Below are positions 1 through 10,086 of a stretch of DNA of 64,000 bases, piece by piece. Below the pieces are notes generated by a model. It was not told the DNA's origin and ran no database searches. It saw nothing but the letters and a program-made list of their open reading frames with translations. Position 1 is the stretch's first letter. Each line of letters opens with the position of its first letter. Made by a program: the position numbers and the translations under genes. This DNA is from Ziziphus jujuba (Eukaryota; Streptophyta; Magnoliopsida; Rosales; Rhamnaceae). The DNA lies in NCBI RefSeq assembly GCF_031755915.1, contig NC_083382.1:30960501-31024500 (forward strand), given 5' to 3'.

Positions 1-2700
1 CTACTAACCTCAGTTGCTTCCTCTTCTTTTAGCTCATTTGTATACATATGGTCTTGACTGCAGGTCTTTTCAAAATTTTGTTGTCCAACTTTCAAGTTTA
101 TTTTAACAATTATATATAAACAAGATGAATAACAGCTAAAAAGTTTGAGGTTCTTTTATGTCACACTGGCCAAGGCATTTATAAAATGGTTATACACAAC
201 TTTTGTTTCTATAATTGTCATAAACACTGCATAAAGACAACAAATTGAAGATTCATGTTGAAATGGGTCTAAGAGGCAAATCAGAAAAGAGTAAGATCAT
301 TCGCCAATAATGCTAATTACAATTAATTCAAGTAATGACATTTTTAAGAGAACTACTTATAATTATTCCCCGGTAGGATCCATTAGTTAATGTCACAATA
401 ATATGTTTTACCATTAATAATTCTGGCCAGTCCTTGGCTGTAGGAGTTACTGAACATTGACCATTATCAAACAAAAAGGTCCATGACAATTTGTAAAGGT
501 ATACAGAACCCACTTTTTCAAAAGTTGAAAGCATGATTAATTGATTACATGCTCGTGATATAAGAAGAAGACAACACAACCAAAATTCTTAGTGTGTACC
601 ATCATACACATAAATGAAACCAATACCAGGATCCTTTTTAGATGCTATATTTGGATGCTAATACAAGTTTAGAATGAAAAACTCAATGATATACCTTTTT
701 AATAGGTCCTACTTAATTAAAAGGCATGCTTAATTGCTGGGTACCAATGACAATCCACAACCTTAATCAATTGTTCAAATATATTTCAACACTTGAAATT
801 ATGTTTTAGGTTGTCAAAGATGTTCGACAAAGATCGTTTTAAAATATCAAATGTCTCATTCTCATGTGAAAAGATCATTAGGTGATCTAGTTTTATAAGC
901 CAATTGAGCACTCTGTTGAAAATTATTTGGATCCCAAATAATAATACAAGCTACCATAATTTTCATTCGGAAAAAAAAAAAAAAAAAAAAAAACACTTGG
1001 ATTTGCTAATGGATGAATGCTATGAGAAACTGTGTAAAATTGACTTTTTTCGAAAATGATTACTACCCACCTCGATAATTTCTTTGTAAAAAGTTAAAAG
1101 TTGGGTTTAACCTATTACAATTTTACAAATATGGTGGTTGTGGTAAAAAATCAGACTACTTCATGCTATACATGAATTAAAGTAAAAGGGAAAAATAAAA
1201 AGATAAAATGGTTGGTACCATAAAAATGAAAAATCTTCATGTTATAGATTTTAAAATCTGGCCAGATTAAGAGAAAGAAGCTAGATTTAGATTAGAAGAG
1301 TGGGCCATATATACTATATTGAGAAGCCAAAAGAGAATCAATCACTTTGGTGTTAAAAGGAGAGATTTATCCAGCCTAGAACACTCATAAAGTCAATAAA
1401 TATACCAAAGCCTACATAAAACTTAGGAATTAAGATTGCAATAATACTGAAGGTAGTGGCTTGTTGATGAATGGTCAGGCCCATTTGCCTACCAAAAAAT
1501 ATAAAAACATTTTTGTAGAAAAAGAGGGCATAGAGGGTCCCTTTGTTCCTTTGGAATTTCTGAACAAGTATAATGGGGTTAAAAAGCAACCAGAGCTGGA
1601 GCAGAGCATGTATTGTATATAAAGTTGCCATTCAAAAAGTTTTGTGAATCAAAAGAATGGTCCAAGAAATGCCATATATTATCAACCATTCTTAAAGCTA
1701 ACTCTATTGAGTCACGGATTCAAAATCTTCTTAAACTTCAAAAGCACTTAAACAAAATCAAGACTTGAATAATTTCATGCTGTCTTTTGTTAATTAGCTT
1801 AAATAAAAGTAGGAAGGGGAGAAGAAAAAAATGTTTAATTTACCGAATATTTGTAATATCCCAATCTAACCCAGTTGGATGATAAATTTTAATCCTAAAA
1901 TCTATGTCAGAAATCAGAATTGTCTGCAGTCTAATTATAAATAAACTAGCAAAACATATATAAATAAAAGCTTTCCAGTTCAATATAGTTTTTTTTTTTT
2001 TTTTTTTTAATCTTTAATCGATGACCTAATTGTACCAGATCAGAAACCATTAATACAATCAAGGAGGAACTTTTCTGTTTTTAGAGTTTCAGCCACAATT
2101 GATACGGACAACAAACAGAAAAATAATAATAATAATAATAATAAATAATAATCTCATAATTTCTCATTATTAAGGTTAAACTCTTGCAACTCTAATTCAC
2201 TCGAATCAATTAATAATTTTCTCTTGACTTCTATTGTTATCATAGTTCACCATTATTGCTGTAGAAAGCCATACTAGTGGATGCATTTGTCAGAAATATA
2301 AGATTTTAATTTGATTTTTTTTATTAAACCTTTATTTATCTAAGATTTTTCTCCACAACATAATTTTTTTTTTCCCATAAAAATCACATTTTTTTTATTA
2401 AGTTATTTCAAATCGATAAATAGAGAATAAATTAAACAAATAATTTGCAGGTAAAATTCGATAATAACTAATATATTTTCATTCATTGAATATGTTTTTT
2501 ATTTTTTATTTTTTTCAGCAATAATTCATTGTATATGGTATATTTTAGTTTGTTAGTGGATTTTTAATTAGATTATAATGACATGAAATGAATATTACTT
2601 AAAAGAAAAAGAAAAAAGATAAGGATAAAAATGCATTTAGAGTGATCTTTTTCTCAGTGTAGATTTCCATACGTTATTAACTCTCTGTTTTTTTTTTTTT
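1..2700. other. AT-rich intergenic region, no gene recognised
   Basis: I see no supportable coding region here. The longest open frames (minus strand 328-579 and 1353-1631) have no recognisable domains and look like chance frames in AT-rich DNA. Long A and T tracts (about 970-993, 1989-2008, 2691-2708) and an ATA repeat near 2126-2150 are present. A possible short minus-strand exon lies at the extreme left edge (about 1-62), with a CTGCAG acceptor and a GTTAGT donor and one open frame between them, but it is too short to call. Confidence 0.5.
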
Positions 2701-2838
2701 TTTTTTTTCATTGGACTAGAAATTTCCGAAAGCAAAGGAGTCCGAATCCCAGCAGCCAACTCTCACATAAACCCAACAATTCTTTTCCCATTCGCTATCA
2801 ACATTTCATCACTCACATCCAACAAACTCTATCTCTAT

Positions 2839-2864
2839 TCTCTCTCTCTCTCTCTCTCTCTCTC
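2839..2864 (+). repeat. (TC)n microsatellite in the presumed 5' UTR of the U-box gene
   Basis: An uninterrupted run of about 13 TC units lies roughly 300 bp upstream of the U-box gene ATG, within a pyrimidine-rich stretch (about 2820-2885). Pyrimidine/GA tracts of this kind are common near plant transcription starts, so this is probably core promoter or 5' UTR. That assignment is inference. Confidence 0.5.
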
Positions 2865-3169
2865 AATCTCTCTGCCGCTTTTGCAAAGCTCCATCTTAGA
2901 CCTGGTCTTCATCAAAAACGACCTTCCTACTTCTATTACCTTCTTCTCCAACTTCATTGGTCGATTTCCACGCAACAAATCTTGTTCTTTTTTTGTTTTT
3001 GGCCCGTTGTGGAGTGTTAGCAATACCCAAATCTGATTCTTTTTTATCAACATAAGGCAATGGATTTTCAGCAGACATTTCTCCTGTTGGTGATGTATAA
3101 TCAGTCGAATAGTTAAAAAAGGGTTGGTTTTTGTGTGTATATTTTGTGCTTTGAGAGAGAGTATTGGCT

Positions 3170-4906
3170 ATGGAATTTCAAGAGGGTTTGATGAAGTTGA
3201 CGGTCCATAAACCTTTGGAAAAGCAATGGGTATTCTTCAGAGACACAGAAACAGAGAAAGTAGTGACTCAGATTGATTCTCCCAAACGCAGATGGAAGCT
3301 CTTCCACAGGTCATCATCGTCTACCCTTTCATCAAAATCCTCCCAGCCCCCGAGGGAGTTTCTATGTCCTATCACTGGGTCTTTAATGGCCGAACCAGTC
3401 ATCGTCTCCTCTGGTCACACCTTCGAAAGCGCCTGCGTTCAAGTTTGCAAAGCTTTGAACTTTATACCCACTCTTACTGACAATTCTACGCCCGATTTCT
3501 CCTCTGTAATTCCGAACCTCGCACTCAAATCCACCATTCTCAGCTGGTGCAAGAATTCTTCTATTGATCCTCCAAAACCACTCGATTCCAAATCGGCCGA
3601 GAAGCTCGTCCGTACGTTCATGGCGTCCCAGGCCCAAAAATCAAACACCCAGAATAATAATAATAATAATAATAATAATAAAGAACCACCAGGCAATGTG
3701 GTCGTTATCTCAGAAAAGGAGCTACTGGAGAGGGTCAAAGAAAATCCTCCATTGAATTTGAACCACGCATCGACCGAGGTTACTCGCCGATCGAATCATT
3801 TCTACCCGAGCTCCGACGAATCGATAGGAACGAGAAATTCGATGCTTCCTCTACCACTGGCAACTCGACCTAGTTGCTGCTCTTCGTCATCTTCGTCTTC
3901 TTCGTCCGCAGAAATCGAAATCCAAAACCCTAATTCATCCAACGAGGAAGAGGAAATGTTGACGAAGTTCAGAAGTCCTCAAGTGTTTGAAGTCGAAGAG
4001 GCTCTGATACGGCTGAGAAAGATTACGCGGACCAGCGAGGAAGCTAGGGCCCAGCTCTGTACCCAACGCTTGCTTTTGACTCTTAAATCTTTGATCCTCT
4101 CCAGGTACACAGGGATTCAGGTGAACTCGCTCGCAGCTTTGGTTAATCTCTCACTCCAGAAATCAAACAAGGTTAATATCGTACGGTCAGGAATTGTTCC
4201 CCATCTTGTTGATGCTCTCAAGGGAGGATCCCCTGAGGCGCAGGAGCACGCTTCCGGTGCACTCTTCAGCTTAGCACTCAATGACGACAGCAAGACCGCC
4301 ATTGGAGTTTTGGGTGCTTTGCCACCTTTGCTTCACTTGCTCCGATCCAATAGTGAGCGGACTCGGCATGACTCGGCACTCGCTTTGTACCATCTCACAC
4401 TTGTTCGGAGCAACCGGTCCAAGTTGGTGAAAGACGGTTCGATTCCTGTTCTATTGGGCATGGTGAGGTCGGGTCACATGGCGGATCGGATACTGCTGAT
4501 ATTGTGTAACTTGGGTAGCAGTTTGGAGGGGCGGGTCGCGCTGTTGGATGCGGGTGCGGTGGATTGTTTAGTGAACATGTTGAGGGGCGAGTCGTGCAGT
4601 GAGTCAACTCGGGAGAGCTGTGTTGCCGCGTTGTACTCGCTGAGTTTTGGGGGTTTGAGGTTTAAAGGATTGGCAAAGGCTGCTGGGGCAATGGAGGTGT
4701 TGAGGAAGGTGGAGAGAGGAGGTAGTGAACGGTCAAGAGAGAAGGCCAGGAAGATTATAGAGGTGATGAAAGCAAGAGAGAAAGAAGAAGAGGAAGAGGT
4801 GGATTGGGAGGCGCTGCTTGAATCAGGGTTGGGATTGGGGAGTCAGAGTCGACACCGACTCGGTGATGGATTGGATGGGTCAAAAGCTAACTCGTCCGAG
4901 TTTTGA
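3170..4906 (+). CDS. U-box/armadillo-repeat E3 ubiquitin ligase (PUB38-41-like)
   Basis: Single-exon gene of 578 codons. The first in-frame ATG is at 3170, after a leader without large open frames. Residues about 61-132 form a U-box (starts PREFLCPITG, contains DPV-like AEPVIVSSGHTFE and ends near STILSWC), the E2-binding module of plant PUB ligases. A low-complexity linker follows, with an Asn run (about 162-170) and a Ser run. Residues about 265-530 hold ARM-type helical repeats (for example VNSLAALVNLSL, AQEHASGALFSLALNDD), the usual substrate-binding part. The tail is rich in Glu. The order U-box, linker, ARM and the lack of introns match the PUB38-41 subgroup of Arabidopsis. The family transfers ubiquitin to target proteins and many members act in hormone or defence signalling; the substrate here is unknown. 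No lesion is seen. Confidence 0.92.
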   Translation: MEFQEGLMKLTVHKPLEKQWVFFRDTETEKVVTQIDSPKRRWKLFHRSSSSTLSSKSSQPPREFLCPITGSLMAEPVIVSSGHTFESACVQVCKALNFIPTLTDNSTPDFSSVIPNLALKSTILSWCKNSSIDPPKPLDSKSAEKLVRTFMASQAQKSNTQNNNNNNNNNKEPPGNVVVISEKELLERVKENPPLNLNHASTEVTRRSNHFYPSSDESIGTRNSMLPLPLATRPSCCSSSSSSSSSAEIEIQNPNSSNEEEEMLTKFRSPQVFEVEEALIRLRKITRTSEEARAQLCTQRLLLTLKSLILSRYTGIQVNSLAALVNLSLQKSNKVNIVRSGIVPHLVDALKGGSPEAQEHASGALFSLALNDDSKTAIGVLGALPPLLHLLRSNSERTRHDSALALYHLTLVRSNRSKLVKDGSIPVLLGMVRSGHMADRILLILCNLGSSLEGRVALLDAGAVDCLVNMLRGESCSESTRESCVAALYSLSFGGLRFKGLAKAAGAMEVLRKVERGGSERSREKARKIIEVMKAREKEEEEEVDWEALLESGLGLGSQSRHRLGDGLDGSKANSSEF

Positions 4907-5562
4907 GTTTAGTGGAGTATAGTGGATTTGGAGTTTTCTTTTTATTTATTTTTGTGGGCTTTTTGCTTATTTGGGTTCGGGTTGGTATTGATGGAGATGT
5001 TGGTTATATATATGTTTTACAAAATGGGTTTTTGTTATTTGCTCTCCATGAGTTTTTCAACCATCTGCACAGAAGATGTGGGAAGTGAAGTGTAAATAAA
5101 AGGGCTGTTTCAGAAAGGTGGTTCTGGAAAAGCATTGTTTTATTTCTTAACATTGTGTTTTTTTTACACGAACTAGGTAGTAAATTTAGACCCAATTTGA
5201 GGTGGTCTTTACCCTTCTTTGGGCATAATTATTTCTGCTTACCATGAGGATGATTAAGTGTATGGAGTTTCTGTTTTGTTATTCTGGTGCTGATGAAAGA
5301 AAAGAGAATCAATCTGCTAACATAATCTTTCTGTACTCTATTGTCAAATAATTTCCCCTTGTGTTTCTATCTCAGCACCGAAGGCTTATAGAGCTCAAGA
5401 GTCCTAGCAAATAATAAGAATGTGAAACTCTTATTGTTTTGATTGCCTTGATTCCAAAGTCCGATATAAGAAAGTTTTACATCGAAGTTCAAAAATAAAT
5501 TATGAGCACCAAGATTTCTGAGATTTAAATATTTTGCACACACTAAAACTCTTGTTTGGGAT

Positions 5563-5593
<31 letters not shown>

Positions 5594-6730
5594 GGGTTTT
5601 TGTTTCTTTTGGAAGAGCCTCTGTATCCAAATGGATTCATTGCAACTCAACAGCACTTTTGAGGCCTAAAAAGTTTCATATAATTCCACAAGCTGCTACT
5701 GAGCCTTACGTTGTACCATTATAAAGCCAACTCAGTTTCGGTTTCTCTGTTTTTTTTTTTTTTTTTTTTCCTTGTTGGGTAAATAGTTTCAGTTTCTCTC
5801 CAAAGCAATGTAACTAAGAATTCTGAATCACGATAAGATATTTTACTATTTACCATTCATGTATTGAATTATAAAAAATTCAATCATATCCTAGACAAGA
5901 AACATAAGAAGATGTAGCCTGGCGACATCAAATTACATAAAATATAATCAGAACTTTTAGAAGATATAAACACGCACATGCAACACCTAATTCTTACAAT
6001 AAATATTTTCTTGCTTAAACAGACTCTAGAAACGGACTGTGGAGACAGAGAAGAGACAAAGTTCAACTCAATAACTTGGGCTTCAAATTTAAAAAAGAAA
6101 AGGTTAAGGCTTTTCCTTTTGTTTATTCATCGTAGACTTAAAACTCCTTATTCAACGAATGGCAGTGGGGTTAGCAAATAAATCCGTAAATCAAATCTTA
6201 AGCTCTCGGGCTTCCACAAACACGCTACTCTAAATTAAATCTGTAATTAATTACAATACACAAGCCGACAAATTTAATCTAATCAACTTTCCACCTAGTT
6301 TTGCTGGTGATACAAACGCTAAAGACGGCCAAAACAAACAAATTCTATTTTCTCTTCATCTGTGCATGAGGATGAACATTCAAACAATAAAACAGGACCA
6401 AACCTAAGAGAAAGACAGATTGAAAAACCCAGAACCCAGAACCCAGAACACAGAACACATAAAGAAATAAAAATATGTATATTGAAGGTTTAACAAATAT
6501 CCCGGCTGATACAAAACATGTATACATAAAAAAGGCAAATTACCCAACAAACCCAAACAAGTAGGGCAATCGCCCTCCATCCTCACTCTCTCCCATAACC
6601 AATCACCATCACCAACACTAGGCACTAGCTAACCACTCAAAAGACAAAGTCAAAATAAACATTTTAACTCTTTTGAATTGGTTCCTTTTTCTTTTTTCTT
6701 CTTTTAATATAAATTAAATATATTTAATTT
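4907..6730. other. Intergenic region between convergent genes
   Basis: This stretch holds the 3' UTRs of the U-box gene (left) and the peroxidase (right), which converge. It contains long T tracts (about 5564-5593 and 5750-5769). Short open frames such as 4903-5088 and 5978-6181 show no domain and no plant-gene character. I recognise no RNA gene or transposon. Confidence 0.5.
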
Positions 6731-7705
6731 TTAATTAAACGCATCGCACCTGCGCCTAATCTCTCCTTGCCTTCCGGTTTTGATTCCGTAGAGGCTGAGC
6801 TTCTCCATTGCTCGAGTAAATGCCTGAAAGAACTCGGTCTGATTGCTGGCGTACAACCCCACAAACGGCTTCGTCCTCGGGTCATTGTTGAGGCCGTGAT
6901 CGGATTTCAGTACACCCAAACCCCTTGGCAGGTTCTGGAAATATAAGTTGTCGAACTTGTTCGGAGTCATTATGTCGTTGAAAACCGACAATGTTGGGTT
7001 CTTCGGGTAATCAGCACAGGCACTCTTCAAGCCGGTTGCGAATCTCGGGTTGTATTGCGGATCGGTCTGTTCTGTTTTGCTGTAGTTATAGATCCCGGAG
7101 ATGAATTCCTTACAGTGCGAGAACCCAATGGTGTGAGCACCGCTCAAAGCCACCATTTCTTGGACGGAGAAACCCCTCGATGCGAAGATTTGAATGATTT
7201 GGTCCATGGACATGGTGGGCCTAGGTAGATTGCCTTCAACAAGGGAAGCTTTGGAGACTTGGCCGTCTCTGCGGCCCAAACCGACGTTGTAATAAGGACC
7301 ACCGACCATGGTGACCAGGTCGCGGGTCGCAGCGGCGAGAATGTCGGCACATGAAACGACGCCGGGGCAGGTGAGCTCGAGCTGAGTCTTGGCTCTGACG
7401 ACGACATCGAAGGCGTCTCCGGGGAGAGACAAGTTGATGTCGGCATCTCGCTCGGCGGTGTTGAAAGGGGTGGAGGTGATGAGGGTAGATGCATCGCAGC
7501 CGGTGACGAAACAGTCATGAAGGAAGAGGCGGAGAGTGGCGGCGGCGGTGCTGGGGTTGGTGATCTGCTTGTTGGTGATGGTATCCTGAATGATCTTGTT
7601 GAAGCTGGGGCATTTCCTAGCGTAGTAGTTGTTATAGAGCCTTGCCTCCGATGGAGGGCTCAGAACCGCTAGAGATGAGAGCAAGAGAAGAACAAGCATT
7701 GCCAT
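6731..7705 (-). CDS. Class III secretory peroxidase (peroxidase 41/63-like)
   Basis: Single-exon gene of 324 codons starting MAMLVLLLLSSLAVL, a signal peptide ending near residue 21, so the product is probably secreted to the cell wall. The heme peroxidase fold is complete. Distal catalytic residues lie in LRLFLHDCF (Arg59, His63), the Ca-site/cysteine motif is GCDAS, and proximal heme His191 sits in SGAHTIGFSHC. The conserved cysteines, including the C-terminal RRRCDAF, are present. The family oxidises phenolics with H2O2, for example in lignin formation, or generates reactive oxygen. The Arabidopsis PRX41/63 clade is the nearest match I recognise, and the lack of introns fits that small group better than the usual four-exon peroxidases. 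The gene is transcribed toward the U-box gene. Confidence 0.93.
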   Translation of the reverse strand: MAMLVLLLLSSLAVLSPPSEARLYNNYYARKCPSFNKIIQDTITNKQITNPSTAAATLRLFLHDCFVTGCDASTLITSTPFNTAERDADINLSLPGDAFDVVVRAKTQLELTCPGVVSCADILAAATRDLVTMVGGPYYNVGLGRRDGQVSKASLVEGNLPRPTMSMDQIIQIFASRGFSVQEMVALSGAHTIGFSHCKEFISGIYNYSKTEQTDPQYNPRFATGLKSACADYPKNPTLSVFNDIMTPNKFDNLYFQNLPRGLGVLKSDHGLNNDPRTKPFVGLYASNQTEFFQAFTRAMEKLSLYGIKTGRQGEIRRRCDAFN

Positions 7706-10086
7706 GGTTTAAGCTTTTGTTCTTCTTAGCTTGCAAAATCACAGAGAGTGAGAGAGAAAAACGGCCTTTTTAGTGAGCTCCAAACAGAGTCTGATAGATT
7801 TAGGAAAGAAGAGGCTTTTGTTTTTTCTTTTTTTCTTTTTTTTTAACTGGGAAAGTGTGATTAAAGAATCCACGCGCCACTCTCCGCATCTATGAGCCAC
7901 CACCAATCACGGGATGAGTGATGGGTGTGAGGGCCCACTCGAAGTTTGGAAGCTCGTGCGCGTGGGGTATTTGTCCGAGAGATTCAACTTCAAAAGCCAG
8001 AAAAACTGCCACACGACACGTAGTCAATAAACTGTTCATTCAATATACAACATGGCCGTGATTCTCTTTCTCCTTCATGAAAATGAGCGTTTAATCCAGC
8101 TGTGTCCATCCATTCTACGGTTTAGCTGGGGTCGTTTCCATATAAATCCAGTTCGCAGAACGATCTGCACATGGCACGTGGTATAGAGGTTGGCAAAGTA
8201 GCGCATTGGATTACTTTAATGCCCTTGTGTCGCGTAAAGCGGCGGGCTGTGGTTGGTTAATTATTTTGATTGCTGAGTTGTGATTCCCAGAGGATTGACA
8301 AACGGTGACATATTGGGGTTTGGACCTACTCTCTCTCTCTATCACCCGTCTTGATCAAACGGTTATCCTACTAGCGGCGTTCATTAAATAATTTATTTTC
8401 ATTTAAGAAAAAAAATGTAAAAAAAGAATTAGATTTAATGATATTTTAATTTTTAAAAACTGATATTTAGGCAGCAAAACAAGAGCTGGAAAAACGGTGT
8501 GTTTGGCGCATATTTCGTCCATCACATGATGGATTATGCATATTTGCTTGCTTGACCATTGATTTTTAAACCACTCATCCCAATCATAATCATAATTAGA
8601 AGAAACGAGACTGCTGGGACCCATACTTATAAAACAGCGGTGATTCGGTTGTGGTGTTTTTTGAATGCGTGTAGGGGCAAATTATATATCTATCTATATA
8701 TATATGTATATATTTTTGGTTGGAGGATGTCATTAGTCATTACTATGAACAAAAGTTTGGATTGGATTTTATGCTATAGGTTTTTGTATTTTTGCAATTT
8801 GTGTGTGAATGGGGATGTTTCACAATTTTTGCCTGTATTGCTCTCCTAATGTGATTAACGTATTAAAGTGGAAATTAAAAATGCATATATAATGTGCATA
8901 TGTTGGTACAAGACATCTTAATTATATGAACACTGGCTTTATTACTCTTCATTTTGGGTCCCAATATGAAGATTTGAATTCAAAATTCTGGCATGAAAGG
9001 CAACTGGAGGATCTAGATTTGTTACTTTAAAATAATTAATTGGGTTCTGGGACTAATTCATAATCTTGATAAGATGTAAAATAAAAAGAAACAATGCATG
9101 GGGGTGCATTTCCTTCCTAAAGTTCTTTCAGTTCTCTTTTGGCATATGCAATCAATTTCTTTTACAAAGTGTCGGTGAAAGGTTAACAGCTTTCAAGTGT
9201 CTTCTAATCAGGCTGTTCAATTTAAAGATTTTTTTTTTCCCCCCAATTTAGTTATAAATTGGAACCAAAAAAAATATATATATATATATATATATATTTA
9301 TATGAAGTTGGAGATACGCTTTGGGTTGTGGGCCTGTGAGAGTGGCAGAAAAAAAATGGCAATCGCATTCTGTCAATAGAAGGCCACAACAATAAAAACA
9401 AAATGAGAAAATGAGGAATAAATAACATGGAAGAACAGGTGACATCACAGAGCTTTGGTGGAGCACAAAAGCATGTGGTGAGCTACCAAAGAGGGTCCCC
9501 ATGGAAAGCCCATTTCCTGGTTTCCAAATTATCTTTTATGGCTTTGCATTAACAAATAACAGCTCATCCCTAACTCAAAATCCTAATATGAATACAGCTA
9601 TATCATGCTTCAACGATGGTCCACAAACCCCTTTAAGACCTAAGGTTGGTGAGAAATTTGACAAATCTTTATCATGAAGTTTCAATATTCAAACCTTCCC
9701 CTTTATGTTATTCTTTATATGGAGGCTTCCCTTCTTTTATTTTGGTAACATTGCAATGCATATATAGATTCTTGTTTTATTCAGGGATTGAGAAAAAAAA
9801 AAAAAAAAAAAAAATCTTAATCTGACCTCACTTGAACCAATATAGTGTTGGTTTATGTTACCGAATTGACAAAAAGTAAATATAAATTCGTCTAATCTTG
9901 AAAGGAAATTAACAAACATGTATTATTTATGTCCAAAAAGCAAGAAAGTGAAAATTAATACATGAGCAAACAAAGATGCAGGCACAAACATGGCGTAAAA
10001 TCTGAGTAAAATAGTCGTCAAAATCAATAGGGTGAGACTGAGACAGGAATATACTGTGGCAGATAAGATTTACTCTGATATGAAAT
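7706..10086. other. Peroxidase promoter and 3' flank of SAG101 copy 1
   Basis: The left part is the peroxidase 5' region. The right part (about 9380-10080) is the 3' flank of SAG101 copy 1. It has a close relative at about 30480-31080, next to SAG101 fragment B, so this flank was duplicated with the gene. A (TA)n tract lies near 9272-9296. I see no coding region. Confidence 0.6.
8175..8180. promoter_or_regulatory. G-box (CACGTG) upstream of the peroxidase gene
   Basis: A palindromic CACGTG lies about 470 bp upstream of the peroxidase ATG. bZIP and bHLH factors bind this motif in plants. A related ACACGT lies near 8016. A 6-bp match can occur by chance, so a regulatory role is only suggested. 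Confidence 0.3.

Noticed and set aside
328..579. 83-codon minus-strand frame
   Set aside because: No recognisable domain and no supporting signals; likely a chance frame.
1353..1631. 92-codon minus-strand frame starting MATLYTIHALL
   Set aside because: Hydrophobic but without any family motif, splice context or promoter that I can support; length is within chance for this AT-rich region.
3164..3169. Upstream TTG start giving two extra residues for the U-box protein
   Set aside because: Plant nuclear genes normally start at ATG; the first in-frame ATG is at 3170.
3439..3738. Open frames antisense or out of frame within the U-box gene
   Set aside because: They are by-products of the codon composition of the U-box gene.
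7144..7518. 124-codon minus-strand frame inside the peroxidase gene
   Set aside because: It is an alternative frame of the peroxidase coding strand and lacks family motifs.
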